DNA of 64,000 nt, taken from assembly GCA_902587565.1 (NCBI GenBank), contig CACILT010000001.1:1-64000 (forward strand). The letters run 5' to 3'. The DNA comes from an uncultured Alphaproteobacteria bacterium. Its GTDB lineage: Bacteria; Pseudomonadota; Alphaproteobacteria; HIMB59; GCA-002718135. Numbering within the stretch: position 1 is the stretch's first letter; each line of letters starts with the position of its first letter. The position numbers and the translations under genes were made by a program. Positions 44,337 through 52,245 of the stretch are shown here, in pieces. The notes under the pieces were generated by a model. It had not been told where the DNA came from, did no database searches, and saw only the letters and a list, made by a program, of their open reading frames with translations.

Positions 44337-45237
44337 AAAAATAAAACTTAGATATGGAGAAAACCCAAATCAGGAATCTTATCTGGAGATTTTTTCATCA
44401 AAATCAATTTTTGATTATCAAATAAGTGGAAAGAAAATAAGCTATAATAATATAATTGATATAGATAGTGGTTTAAAATGTTTAAGTGAGTTTAGTGAAC
44501 CAACTTGTATAATAATTAAACATACCAATCCATGCGGTGTAGCATCTTCAAAGAATATAACTCAAGCATTCAAAAAGTCATATATCAGTGATTCTAAAAG
44601 TGCTTTTGGGGGTATAGTTTTAATGAACAGAAACATTAATGTTAATTTAGCGAGAATTTTAATAAAAAATTTTTTCGAAGTTATTGTTGCTCCAAACTTT
44701 GACTTGAAAGCGATTGATATACTTAAAGAAAAGAAAAGATTAATTCTATTAAAATTAAGTGTATCTAAAGATTTGATAATAGAAAACAGATCTACAATAT
44801 TTGGTAATTTGTATCAGAAAAGAGATTTAAGTAAAATTAATAAAAATTTTATTAGACTAATATCAGAGAGAAAAGCTTCCAAAAAAGAGATAGATGATTT
44901 AATTTTTTCAATAAAAGTAGCTAAGCACTTAAAATCTAATGCAGTAGTCCTTTCCAAAAATAAACAAACCATTGGGCTAGGACACGGACAAACAAATAGG
45001 GTTGATGCTTTAAAATTTGCGTTGAAGAATATGAAAAATAATTTTAATTTTAGAAAATTTGTCTGTGCATCAGATGGTTTTTTCCCTTTTACAGACAGTA
45101 TAAATTTATTAAAAAGAAATGGATGTGCAACACTTGCACAACCTGCAGGCTCAATAAATGATAATAAAGTATTAAGTTTTGCTTTGAAAAATAATATATC
45201 GCTGTATTATATTAAAAATAGATTATTCAAACATTGA
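44308..45237 (+). CDS. purH: PurH C-terminal half: AICAR transformylase domain as a separate ORF
   Basis: It corresponds to the AICAR formyltransferase domain, which uses 10-formyl-THF. Hallmarks: LRYGENPNQES, IIKHTNPCGVASS with the catalytic Lys-His, SAFGGIVLMNRNIN, GLGHGQTNRVDALKFAL, ASDGFFPFTDSINLL, AQPAGSINDNKVL and the C terminus RLFKH. Possible starts are ATG 44308 or ATG 44320; neither has a clear Shine-Dalgarno, so coupling to the upstream ORF is likely. The frame is +1 relative to the first half, with a 29-base overlap. Together the halves span about 505 residues, close to a full PurH. Confidence 0.88.
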   Translation: MIGSMQRTNKKIKLRYGENPNQESYLEIFSSKSIFDYQISGKKISYNNIIDIDSGLKCLSEFSEPTCIIIKHTNPCGVASSKNITQAFKKSYISDSKSAFGGIVLMNRNINVNLARILIKNFFEVIVAPNFDLKAIDILKEKKRLILLKLSVSKDLIIENRSTIFGNLYQKRDLSKINKNFIRLISERKASKKEIDDLIFSIKVAKHLKSNAVVLSKNKQTIGLGHGQTNRVDALKFALKNMKNNFNFRKFVCASDGFFPFTDSINLLKRNGCATLAQPAGSINDNKVLSFALKNNISLYYIKNRLFKH

Positions 45238-45389
45238 AAAATAAAGCTTTACCTATTTATATAAAAAAATTAATAAATGAATATCCTAAGATAACTTCTG
45301 GTAGAAAAAACTTTTATAATCACCATCTTAGGATTTTTAAGACTATAAATCTTGTACAAAAATACTTTAAAATTAAAAAAGTTAAATAG
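45234..45389 (+). CDS. Possible small basic protein downstream of purH
   Basis: An unlisted 51-codon ORF starting TTG that overlaps the purH stop (TTGA): MKNKALPIYIKKLINEYPKITSG and a lysine-rich end FKIKKVK. Position and overlap suggest coupling, but there is no ATG and no recognised family. An inverted repeat with a T-tract that may terminate the operon lies inside it. AT-rich sequence easily yields such ORFs, so the call is weak. Confidence 0.25.
   Translation: MKNKALPIYIKKLINEYPKITSGRKNFYNHHLRIFKTINLVQKYFKIKKVK
45283..45338 (+). terminator. Possible terminator of the purH operon
   Basis: ATCCTAAGAT (45283-45292) and ATCTTAGGAT (45325-45334) form a perfect 10-base inverted repeat across a 32-base loop, followed by TTTT. 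The long loop is unusual for a rho-independent terminator. Confidence 0.4.
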
Positions 45390-45460
45390 AAATATAATTA
45401 TTTTGCTTAAACTTTTTTTACCTGTTTACTGATCAATAATATAAATGTATCATTTAATAA

Positions 45461-46063
45461 ATGATTAAACCTAATTTATTTTTTCCAACACCTGTTTGGG
45501 CTCTGCAAATGGACAACTATAAAAATATTAATGAGGAAATGTATACTTATATTAAAGAACTGCAAAACAAAGATCAAATTGGTATAAGTAAAAGTAATTT
45601 AAAAGGGTGGCACTCTAAAGATTTTAATCTTAATGAAAAACAACCTCAAGATTTTATTTCTTTTATATACTCTTCCATTGAACAAGTTATGCATGACATG
45701 AATTGGGATAAACTAAAGCAAATAACCAAAATTAATAATATGTGGGCAATTATCAATACAGGGGGGTCAGCAAACCTAAGACACCAACATGGAAATAGCA
45801 CAATAAGTGGAGCTTACTATATTAGAGCACCTGAAAATGCTGGTGATATTATTTTTTATGATCCTAGACCAGCACCGATATATTCCCATCCTAACGCATT
45901 ATCGCCAAATTCCTTAAATGCACAAGTAAATGGTATTAGTCCAAAGGAAGGAGCCTTGATTTTATTCCCAAGCTACCTTGATCACTCAGTTAATGAAAAT
46001 AAGTCTAATGAGGAAAGAATTGTTATAAGTTTTAATATTAGGGTACAAACAAAACAATCATGA
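45461..46063 (+). CDS. Putative 2OG-Fe(II) oxygenase, TIGR02466-like (copy 1)
   Basis: A 200-residue soluble protein with the pattern of the TIGR02466-type oxygenase-like family: short N-terminal FFPTPVWALQM, then LRHQHGNSTISGAYYIRAPENAGDIIFYDPR with the His-x-His pair, and a distal His and Arg in FPSYLDHSVNENKSNEERIVISFNI. These would be the iron and 2-oxoglutarate ligands. The substrate is unknown; the family is frequent in marine bacteria and their phages. It begins the accessory patch between purH and tRNA-Gly. Confidence 0.75.
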   Translation: MIKPNLFFPTPVWALQMDNYKNINEEMYTYIKELQNKDQIGISKSNLKGWHSKDFNLNEKQPQDFISFIYSSIEQVMHDMNWDKLKQITKINNMWAIINTGGSANLRHQHGNSTISGAYYIRAPENAGDIIFYDPRPAPIYSHPNALSPNSLNAQVNGISPKEGALILFPSYLDHSVNENKSNEERIVISFNIRVQTKQS

Positions 46064-46116
46064 TTTTTTTTTAAAAATCAATAGATGGTTGTTATTAAAT
46101 TTAAACTAAAAATACT

Positions 46117-46800
46117 ATGAAAGTTATTAACTTATTCCCACTTACAATTTGCGAAAGTAAAATTGAAATTGATGAAACGGAAAGAAATATATTAGTTTCA
46201 GAAATAAAAAAAATGAGAAATGAAGAAACTTCAAATAAAAAAACTACGTATGCTTGGACCGGAGATAATAAAGGTCATGAATTTTTATTCTCAAATAATC
46301 TATTTAAAAATTTAGCTAATAAAATTTCTTATGAAATTATTAAGTATCTTAAAGTGTTGGAAATTAATACTGATCTTCTTGATATTTATTATCAAAGATC
46401 TTGGGCAACTTTTACAGAAGATGACCAACAAATAAACTTTCATACGCATTCTCAATCAAATATTAGCTTTGCATATTATTTGATGAAGCCAGAGAGCTCA
46501 GGAGGAATTATTTTTAAATCTAATGAATTGCAAAATGAAATTGCAAAAAATATATTCACAAGCACTAAGATTGAAAAATCCTTGATTAATCAGCCAAATA
46601 TTTATAATTCTGATAAATCTATGTTTGACCCAATTCAAGATTCAATTTTTATTTTTCCATCGAAAACTCCTCATGCTACACTACCAAACAAGTCTGGTTT
46701 TCCAAGAATTTCAATTTCAGGTGATATAACAATTATGTTAAAGAATAGTAAAGGGTTTGAACACTTAATGCCAAATTTTAAAAATTGGTCAAAATTTTAA
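46117..46800 (+). CDS. Putative 2OG-Fe(II) oxygenase-like protein (copy 2)
   Basis: The 227-residue protein has the same architecture as its upstream neighbour but is strongly diverged: INLFPLTICESKIEI, NFHTHSQSNISFAYYLMKPESSGGIIF with His-x-His, and FPSKTPHATLPNKSGFPRISISGDI with the distal His and Arg. An insert of about 40 residues separates the strands. It lies 53 bases downstream of copy 1 on the same strand. The pair may hydroxylate related substrates or one multi-step substrate; nothing in the sequence identifies it. Confidence 0.7.
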   Translation: MKVINLFPLTICESKIEIDETERNILVSEIKKMRNEETSNKKTTYAWTGDNKGHEFLFSNNLFKNLANKISYEIIKYLKVLEINTDLLDIYYQRSWATFTEDDQQINFHTHSQSNISFAYYLMKPESSGGIIFKSNELQNEIAKNIFTSTKIEKSLINQPNIYNSDKSMFDPIQDSIFIFPSKTPHATLPNKSGFPRISISGDITIMLKNSKGFEHLMPNFKNWSKF

Positions 46801-46942
46801 ACTCAATTAATATATTTATATTTATTGAGATTTGATCTCGGTTTATTCTCAAGTAATACCTATAAGTTATAATAAAAATAATTGAAAACGAATAATCTCA
46901 AAACTAGATATTTAACTTATTAGTAAATAGTAATTTTAAAAA
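46801..46942. other. Convergent spacer after the second oxygenase
   Basis: An AT-rich spacer between convergent genes. It contains GAGAT-TTG-ATCTC (46827-46839), a short hairpin without a proper T-tract, that might be a weak terminator. Nothing else was recognised. Confidence 0.4.
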
Positions 46943-47035
46943 TTACCAACCAATATTCCAAGCTGCACCTAAATTACATCCTGTTAAGATTATTGGCATT
47001 AATATAATAATTATATAAGATATTTTATTTTTCAT
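46943..47035 (-). CDS. 30-residue putative lipoprotein (missed by the ORF track)
   Basis: The minus-strand ORF reads MKNKISYIIIILMPIILTGC, then NLGAAWNIGW. The N-terminal lysines, hydrophobic stretch and LTGC lipobox give a textbook lipoprotein signal, leaving an 11-residue mature lipopeptide beginning at the cysteine. It resembles entericidin-like mini-lipoproteins in size only. It lies 130 bases downstream of the methyltransferase on the same strand. No clear Shine-Dalgarno is present, but most genes here lack one. Confidence 0.5.
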   Translation of the reverse strand: MKNKISYIIIILMPIILTGCNLGAAWNIGW

Positions 47036-47165
47036 ATATTTAGTTTACATTTTTACTTTGTTTTTTCAATAATACAATAATCAATAAAAATTTAAATTTT
47101 GACTTTAAAAGATAATTTTTACATTCTTAGAATTTTTTAACTTCAAAATTAATTTAAAATACTTC

Positions 47166-47687
47166 TCATTGTATAGATTTACACAAAACTATAAAGTTAT
47201 CAGACGTTACTTTTAAATATTCTATGTGAAATCTTTCACAAAGTTTGGGTAACCACCATCTAGCAGGTTTTTGAATTAAATGAGCATTTCTTCCATCACT
47301 TAATTTTTTTTGTGCTGGCGAAGTAGCTATAGAAAAATAGCATAACTTAAGTGTAATACTTTTAATTTCGTCCAAGACAACTTCAAGAAACTCATCTTCA
47401 ATGTGCTCCATAACATCTATACAACAAACTAAATCTGCTGCTACAGGCTCTCCGTATTCTGGAAAAGCAGGATCATAAGCAAAATAATTAAACTCGGTAA
47501 AACCTGAATTTAACAAGCCTTTTTGTAGATTCTTTTTACCAGCACCATAATCACTAAGTGTTTTTAATTTTGTATTTATCAGTAAGTTTTTAATAGTCGT
47601 TACGTGCTGAAGAGATGCGGTTCCATAATTAATATTTGTATGTAAACGTTTTTGCTCTTCAAGATAATTTTCAGAGATTTTATCCAT
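47166..47687 (-). CDS. Class I SAM-dependent methyltransferase
   Basis: A 173-residue protein. Motif I is TLSDYGAGKKNLQKGL, the acidic end of strand beta 2 is YFAYDPAFPEYGEPV, and DLVCCIDVMEHIEDEFLEVVLDEI corresponds to the post-motif region of small-molecule methyltransferases. The substrate is not predictable. It is at the tRNA-Gly-proximal end of the accessory patch, and its length and style resemble methyltransferases in marine phage and island genes. Confidence 0.75.
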   Translation of the reverse strand: MDKISENYLEEQKRLHTNINYGTASLQHVTTIKNLLINTKLKTLSDYGAGKKNLQKGLLNSGFTEFNYFAYDPAFPEYGEPVAADLVCCIDVMEHIEDEFLEVVLDEIKSITLKLCYFSIATSPAQKKLSDGRNAHLIQKPARWWLPKLCERFHIEYLKVTSDNFIVLCKSIQ

Positions 47688-47810
47688 AATCTATATTAGC
47701 ATTAATCAACTTAAAATTAAGTAAAATACATTTTTATTTAAATTTACAAACTTATAATTAAGTGGTGAGAAAATATAAAAGAGATATATTAATATTTTAG
47801 GGAGTTTTAT

Positions 47811-47885
47811 TGGAGCGGGCGAAGGGATTCGAACCCTCGACTTCAACCTTGGCAAGGTTGCGCTCTACCCCTGAGCTACGCCCGC
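47811..47885 (-). tRNA. tRNA-Gly (GCC)
   Basis: The minus strand folds as a cloverleaf: acceptor GCGGGCG paired with CGCCCGC, D-arm GCTCAGGGGTAGAGC, anticodon stem-loop with GCC (47853-47851) in CTTGCCAAG, and T-arm GAGGGTTCGAATCCCTT. The discriminator base is T, followed by an encoded CCA (47813-47811). It is 55 bases beyond the blh stop on the same strand. Confidence 0.98.
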
Positions 47886-47895
47886 TTAAATTACA

Positions 47896-47923
47896 CAATT
47901 ACCACTTTAAGTTTATAAGTCAA
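47896..47923 (-). promoter_or_regulatory. Candidate promoter of tRNA-Gly
   Basis: On the minus strand TTGACT (47923-47918) is followed after 16 bases by TAATTG (47901-47896), about 10 bases before the tRNA 5' end. It would uncouple the tRNA from the blh operon. Confidence 0.45.
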
Positions 47924-47939
47924 TGTTTGAGAAAATGAT

Positions 47940-48758
47940 TTATTTAAATCTTCTTCTATAAACAACATCAACTAGTAACATATGGGGAAGAGTCAATGCA
48001 GCAAGGCCAATAAAAATTACTTTTAATATTGACTCATATAACGAGAAATTTTGAACTAGGTAGTAAATAATTCCTAAACCACCAAACCAAGAGATTACTG
48101 TAAAAACTGTCGTTGAATAAATAACAAATTTTTTATTTTTTAAATTTGAATAAATATTTTTAATCAAATGTTTTAAATGTTTATAAGTATGGAAAAAACA
48201 AAAATATATTGCAAAACTTAGCAGTGGATCAAAGAAATAAAAAATTAATAATAGAAATAAAATTTCAATAACTCCTCTTCTTAATTTAATTTCAAAGAAA
48301 GATAAGTATATAAAATATATTATTGACAGTAGAGTTAAAAAATATGGAATGAAAAAATATTTTTGAATTAAATAAATTTTATCATTAGTAAGATATTCAA
48401 ATATCAAAAAAGATTGATTTTCATTAAAAAATATAATTCCAAAAATAATAGTCATTCCATATGTGAAGCTTACTGAATACTTGTATTTATTAATTCTAAA
48501 GTTTGTCCAATCACATAATCCAAAATGAATAATAGTCATTATTATAAAAATAGTTAATGCTAAAATAGGAAAGTATAACCAAAATAAAATTACTAATAGA
48601 AATAGAACGATGTAGTAAAACAGAAAAAGTATAAATTGAATTTTCTTATTAAATCCTACCAATGCGGCAACCGCACCATCAAATGAACCATGAGGAAGCC
48701 CAATGAAAAAGATTAATAAAAAAGAAATAATATTTAAGATTGTAAGATCAACCATCAT
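47940..48758 (-). CDS. blh: Brp/Blh family beta-carotene 15,15'-dioxygenase
   Basis: It cleaves beta-carotene into two retinals, the chromophore of microbial rhodopsins. This 272-residue integral membrane protein has about seven hydrophobic segments and the family histidine motifs IGLPHGSFDGAV at the N terminus, TIIHFGLCDW in the middle, and FFHTYKHLKHL and TLPHMLLVD later. It is the last gene of crtI-crtB-crtY-blh, one base after crtY. It implies that the organism has an opsin, although none is encoded in this window. Confidence 0.93.
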   Translation of the reverse strand: MMVDLTILNIISFLLIFFIGLPHGSFDGAVAALVGFNKKIQFILFLFYYIVLFLLVILFWLYFPILALTIFIIMTIIHFGLCDWTNFRINKYKYSVSFTYGMTIIFGIIFFNENQSFLIFEYLTNDKIYLIQKYFFIPYFLTLLSIIYFIYLSFFEIKLRRGVIEILFLLLIFYFFDPLLSFAIYFCFFHTYKHLKHLIKNIYSNLKNKKFVIYSTTVFTVISWFGGLGIIYYLVQNFSLYESILKVIFIGLAALTLPHMLLVDVVYRRRFK

Positions 48759-48759
48759 C

Positions 48760-49842
48760 TTACTTAAATAGTTCTTTTAAAAATGGTAGCTTAGGCATAC
48801 TTTTAATGATCTTAAATTTAGTTAATAAATTAGAGTCTCCCATCATAAAACTTTGAAACTCATTTCCATTTAGATTAGAGGCAAGTTTGATAAAGGACTG
48901 TCCATATTCATTATTATTTTTCAAATAATTAATAAAGATTTTATCCATTTTTCTCTCTAAAAATTTATGAATATTTACAGAATTTTTCTTAGAGTATTTT
49001 AATAATTGAATTTGTTTTATTAGAAATGAAAAAGCATATCCAGTTGAAGGTTTACACGCACCCCCTCTAATGCCAATGTTAAGAACGTTAGGATTTGATG
49101 GATTTTTTTCTTCTGCCATGAACATGGGTATTATACCCTTTTCTTCACTATTCTCTCTAAAATCAATAATATTTTTTTGGTTTAGATATTTATATATTTT
49201 TTCTCTATACCAAGAGTTTTTAAAAACATCTTTTGAAAATACCGTAGACTCAACAAGAGCTTTGTTATGACTAAATGGTAAAATATACATAAAATGTAAA
49301 AGGTTTTTTTCACCAGTAAAATACATTAAAGTTAATTCATTTTTGTTAAAAGTATTATCTGCTGTAGTAATATTAATTCCATAGAAATGTTGGAGTAACT
49401 CACCTTTTTTTTCTTTAGTAGATCTTGAGTCATATATTTTCTCAGCATAATATTCTCGGTTGTCATCTGTAATTAATTTAAAATAATTTTTTACAGGAAA
49501 ATATTTAGCAACTTTTTTATTTTTAATTTCTAATTTATTTTTTGTATTTAAACAGAAGTTTTTCCACGTTTTAAAACTAATTACACAATAAGGATTATTA
49601 CTACAAGTATGTATTATATTAATATTTTTATTTCCAATGGTCCATTGATACCATTTTTTTTCAATAATATTTTCAAATGGTTTCATCCAATCTGTTAACC
49701 AAAAACCAAAATAATTATTTCTTTTATTTATATCTTCATTTTCAAATGCAATAACTTCTTTAGAACTATCCCCGTAAAGAATTTTATTTACTGCTAAACC
49801 ACTAGGACCTAACCCAATTATAGCAGCTTTATAAATTTTCAT
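48760..49842 (-). CDS. crtY: Lycopene beta-cyclase
   Basis: It cyclises lycopene to beta-carotene. Its 360 residues begin with the dinucleotide fold AAIIGLGPSGLAV. Family features include YFGFWLTDWM, LMYFTGEKNLLHFMYILPFSHNKALVESTVFS and GIRGGACKPSTGYAF. It is shorter than many CrtY proteins but retains these segments. The start overlaps crtB by 14 bases. Confidence 0.92.
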   Translation of the reverse strand: MKIYKAAIIGLGPSGLAVNKILYGDSSKEVIAFENEDINKRNNYFGFWLTDWMKPFENIIEKKWYQWTIGNKNINIIHTCSNNPYCVISFKTWKNFCLNTKNKLEIKNKKVAKYFPVKNYFKLITDDNREYYAEKIYDSRSTKEKKGELLQHFYGINITTADNTFNKNELTLMYFTGEKNLLHFMYILPFSHNKALVESTVFSKDVFKNSWYREKIYKYLNQKNIIDFRENSEEKGIIPMFMAEEKNPSNPNVLNIGIRGGACKPSTGYAFSFLIKQIQLLKYSKKNSVNIHKFLERKMDKIFINYLKNNNEYGQSFIKLASNLNGNEFQSFMMGDSNLLTKFKIIKSMPKLPFLKELFK

Positions 49843-50710
49843 TTGGAAAACTTTCTCTTATTTTTTGGTACTTATAATTCATTAAAGGAATAAAAATAAA
49901 AAGGATAAGTGATTTTATTGTAATAATAAATTTTTCAAACGAGTTTAAATAAATCCTTTCTCTAGAATATTTTTTTTTATTAGATTTTATCTTAGTGCCA
50001 ATACCTTTATAAACATTAGCTGCAATAAATATGCCTAATCTAGAAGAAAGAGGGATATATTTTAAACCAGCAAAACCATTTATATAAAACTTTTCTGATA
50101 GATTTATTACCATATGAATTGCTTCTGATATTTTCTCATCATTTTCTTCACTAAATTCATTAAGTTTATTTAGATTTTTTAGTGATATATTAGGTATCCA
50201 ATTTGCTGGTAAATATATTCTTTTCATTTTTGAATCTTCGTAAACATCACGTGCTATATTTGTAAGCTGCATACCAATACCCAGATCAATTGCAGATTTA
50301 GCTGCCTGTTCATTTTGTACTCCGATAATTTTAGACATCATTAATCCAACTGTGCCAGCGACGTGATAAGAATATTTTATAAGCTCTTCCTTGTTTTGAA
50401 TTCTAATTTCTTGTTGATCTAAGATTAACCCTTCTATTAGATCGATAAAAATTAAGTTATTAATTTTATTTTTTTGAAAAAAAATATTTACTTTATTATT
50501 TTTATTTTTTTTTATTTCTTCAATTGTATCTTTAAGATAGTCGGTTTGATCCACGCTATACTTATCAGCAATATCATCAAAATATCTACAAATTGAATAA
50601 AGAATGCCTGCTTTTTTTTTTGAGCTTTGTGTTAAAAAAAAACTTGCCCAATAAAAACTTTTACCCTCTCTTTTAAGATCTGTTGAGGAATTAAGCTCTA
50701 GATCAATCAT
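49829..50710 (-). CDS. crtB: Phytoene synthase
   Basis: It condenses two geranylgeranyl diphosphates to phytoene. A 293-residue prenyl transferase with both aspartate-rich metal motifs: RYFDDIADKYSVDQTD and ARDVYEDSKMKRIYLP. A typical N terminus (SFYWASFFL) and GMQLTNIARD are present. The C terminus has a membrane-associated helix (FIITIKSLILFIFIPLMNY). The GGPP synthase gene crtE is not in this cluster. Confidence 0.95.
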   Translation of the reverse strand: MIDLELNSSTDLKREGKSFYWASFFLTQSSKKKAGILYSICRYFDDIADKYSVDQTDYLKDTIEEIKKNKNNKVNIFFQKNKINNLIFIDLIEGLILDQQEIRIQNKEELIKYSYHVAGTVGLMMSKIIGVQNEQAAKSAIDLGIGMQLTNIARDVYEDSKMKRIYLPANWIPNISLKNLNKLNEFSEENDEKISEAIHMVINLSEKFYINGFAGLKYIPLSSRLGIFIAANVYKGIGTKIKSNKKKYSRERIYLNSFEKFIITIKSLILFIFIPLMNYKYQKIRESFPNENL

Positions 50711-50712
50711 TG

Positions 50713-52188
50713 TTATTTTAATTCAGATGTAATTATATTTTCAACAACTTTAGCTGAAGAAAGAACGCCTGGTATTCCTGCACCTGGATGAGAACCTGCG
50801 GCCGCAAAATATAGGTTTTTAATTTTTTTATCTTTGTTGTGATATCTAAACCATGCTGACTGAGTAAAAATTGGAGCTATAGAAAAACCCGCACCGTGCA
50901 TAGAATTATAATCATTTTTAAAATCCTTAGGGTTCATCCAAAAAACATCGGTAATATTGTTCTCTAAATCTGGCATAATTGTTTTAGACAATTCTTTAAC
51001 TATTTTATTTTTAAGATTTTCTGATTCAACATCCCAATTAATACTTCCTTGTAAATTAGGCACTGGACATAATACATAGAAACTATCACAGCCTTCTGGG
51101 GCAAAAGATTTATCAGTTGCAGTAGGCCTATGAATATATAAAGAAAAATCTTCAGATAATATTTTATTTTTAAATATATCATGAAGCAAAGACTTAAATC
51201 TTTCAGTCATCCAAATAGTGTGGTGAGCGACTTTATGGTATTGTTTTTTTGTTCCAAAAAAAAGCACAAAGAGACCCATTGAATATAATAAGTTTTTTTC
51301 TCTTAAAATAGGTCTGTTTAAATTTTGTTTTTTTAAAAGTTTGGAATAAACCATTGGTGGATCAGCATTGCAAACAACCAAGTCTAGATCAGCAATTTCT
51401 TCATTATTTGTTAATATTTTTGTAATCTTATTATTTTCAACAATAAACTCTTTAGCCTCTGTGTTAGTTTTAATTTTAACCCCACAATCAATCATTAATT
51501 TTTTTAATTCAGATACAATTTTACCAGTACCACCCATACAAAAAAATACCCCCCATTTTCTCTCTAAATAATGAATTAAAGCATAAATCGATGTTGTTGT
51601 ATGCGGATCACCTCCAACTAAAAGAGGGTGAATTGAAAATGCTTTTCTTAGATAAGGATTTTTTAGATAACTGTTTACAAGTTGAGATACTGTGAAATAA
51701 CTTTTTAAAATAATTAAATTAGGAATAACGCCTAACATTTTAAAAAAAGAAATAAATGGTTTGTCAGCTAGTTTGGTAAAGCCTACATCAAATATTTTTT
51801 TTGATTGATTTAAAAGCTTATAATATCCTTTTATGTCCCTCTTATCAAATTTACTTATCTCACTGTTTGTTTTTTCAACTGTAGAACAATAATCAAAAGT
51901 CTTACCGTCATGAAAATAATATCTATACCAAGGTTCAAGAGGAACAAAATTCAAATAATCTTCTCTTTTTTTTCCAAATAAACTAAATAATTCATCAAAA
52001 AGAAATGGTGCTGTTATAACCGTTGGTCCAGCATCATGTTTAAAACCATTGACTTTAAAAACTCTTGCCCTTCCTCCAAGTTCGTCTAGTTTTTCAATAA
52101 TTGTTGTATCATAGCCTAATTTTTTTAATCTTAAACTAATCGCAATACCCCCAAAACCACTTCCTATAACTACTGCTTTTTTTCCCAT
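50713..52188 (-). CDS. crtI: Phytoene desaturase (CrtI type)
   Basis: It desaturates phytoene to lycopene with FAD. Its 491 residues open with VVIGSGFGGIAISLRLKKLGY and IIEKLDELGGRARVF and include the substrate-gate residues HDAGPTVITAPFLFDELF. The C-terminal FAD motif is NLYFAAAGSHPGAGIPGVLSSAK. First gene of the carotenoid operon; the spacer to the divergent prdX-like gene is 57 bases and AT-rich. It is two bases from crtB. Confidence 0.96.
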   Translation of the reverse strand: MGKKAVVIGSGFGGIAISLRLKKLGYDTTIIEKLDELGGRARVFKVNGFKHDAGPTVITAPFLFDELFSLFGKKREDYLNFVPLEPWYRYYFHDGKTFDYCSTVEKTNSEISKFDKRDIKGYYKLLNQSKKIFDVGFTKLADKPFISFFKMLGVIPNLIILKSYFTVSQLVNSYLKNPYLRKAFSIHPLLVGGDPHTTTSIYALIHYLERKWGVFFCMGGTGKIVSELKKLMIDCGVKIKTNTEAKEFIVENNKITKILTNNEEIADLDLVVCNADPPMVYSKLLKKQNLNRPILREKNLLYSMGLFVLFFGTKKQYHKVAHHTIWMTERFKSLLHDIFKNKILSEDFSLYIHRPTATDKSFAPEGCDSFYVLCPVPNLQGSINWDVESENLKNKIVKELSKTIMPDLENNITDVFWMNPKDFKNDYNSMHGAGFSIAPIFTQSAWFRYHNKDKKIKNLYFAAAGSHPGAGIPGVLSSAKVVENIITSELK

Positions 52189-52245
52189 TTTTAATTTTGT
52201 AATTGTATTTAAATACCTTATTTCTTAATAAATATAATATTATTT

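Noticed and set aside
45425-45461. TGATC at 45430 before the first 2OG oxygenase as a second ECF11 promoter
   Set aside because: No CGTA-like -10 at suitable spacing; a 5-base match in AT-rich sequence is expected by chance.
45238-47885. An integrated element with attachment sites at tRNA-Gly
   Set aside because: No integrase and no duplicate of the tRNA 3' end were found near purH; only the weaker accessory-patch idea is kept.
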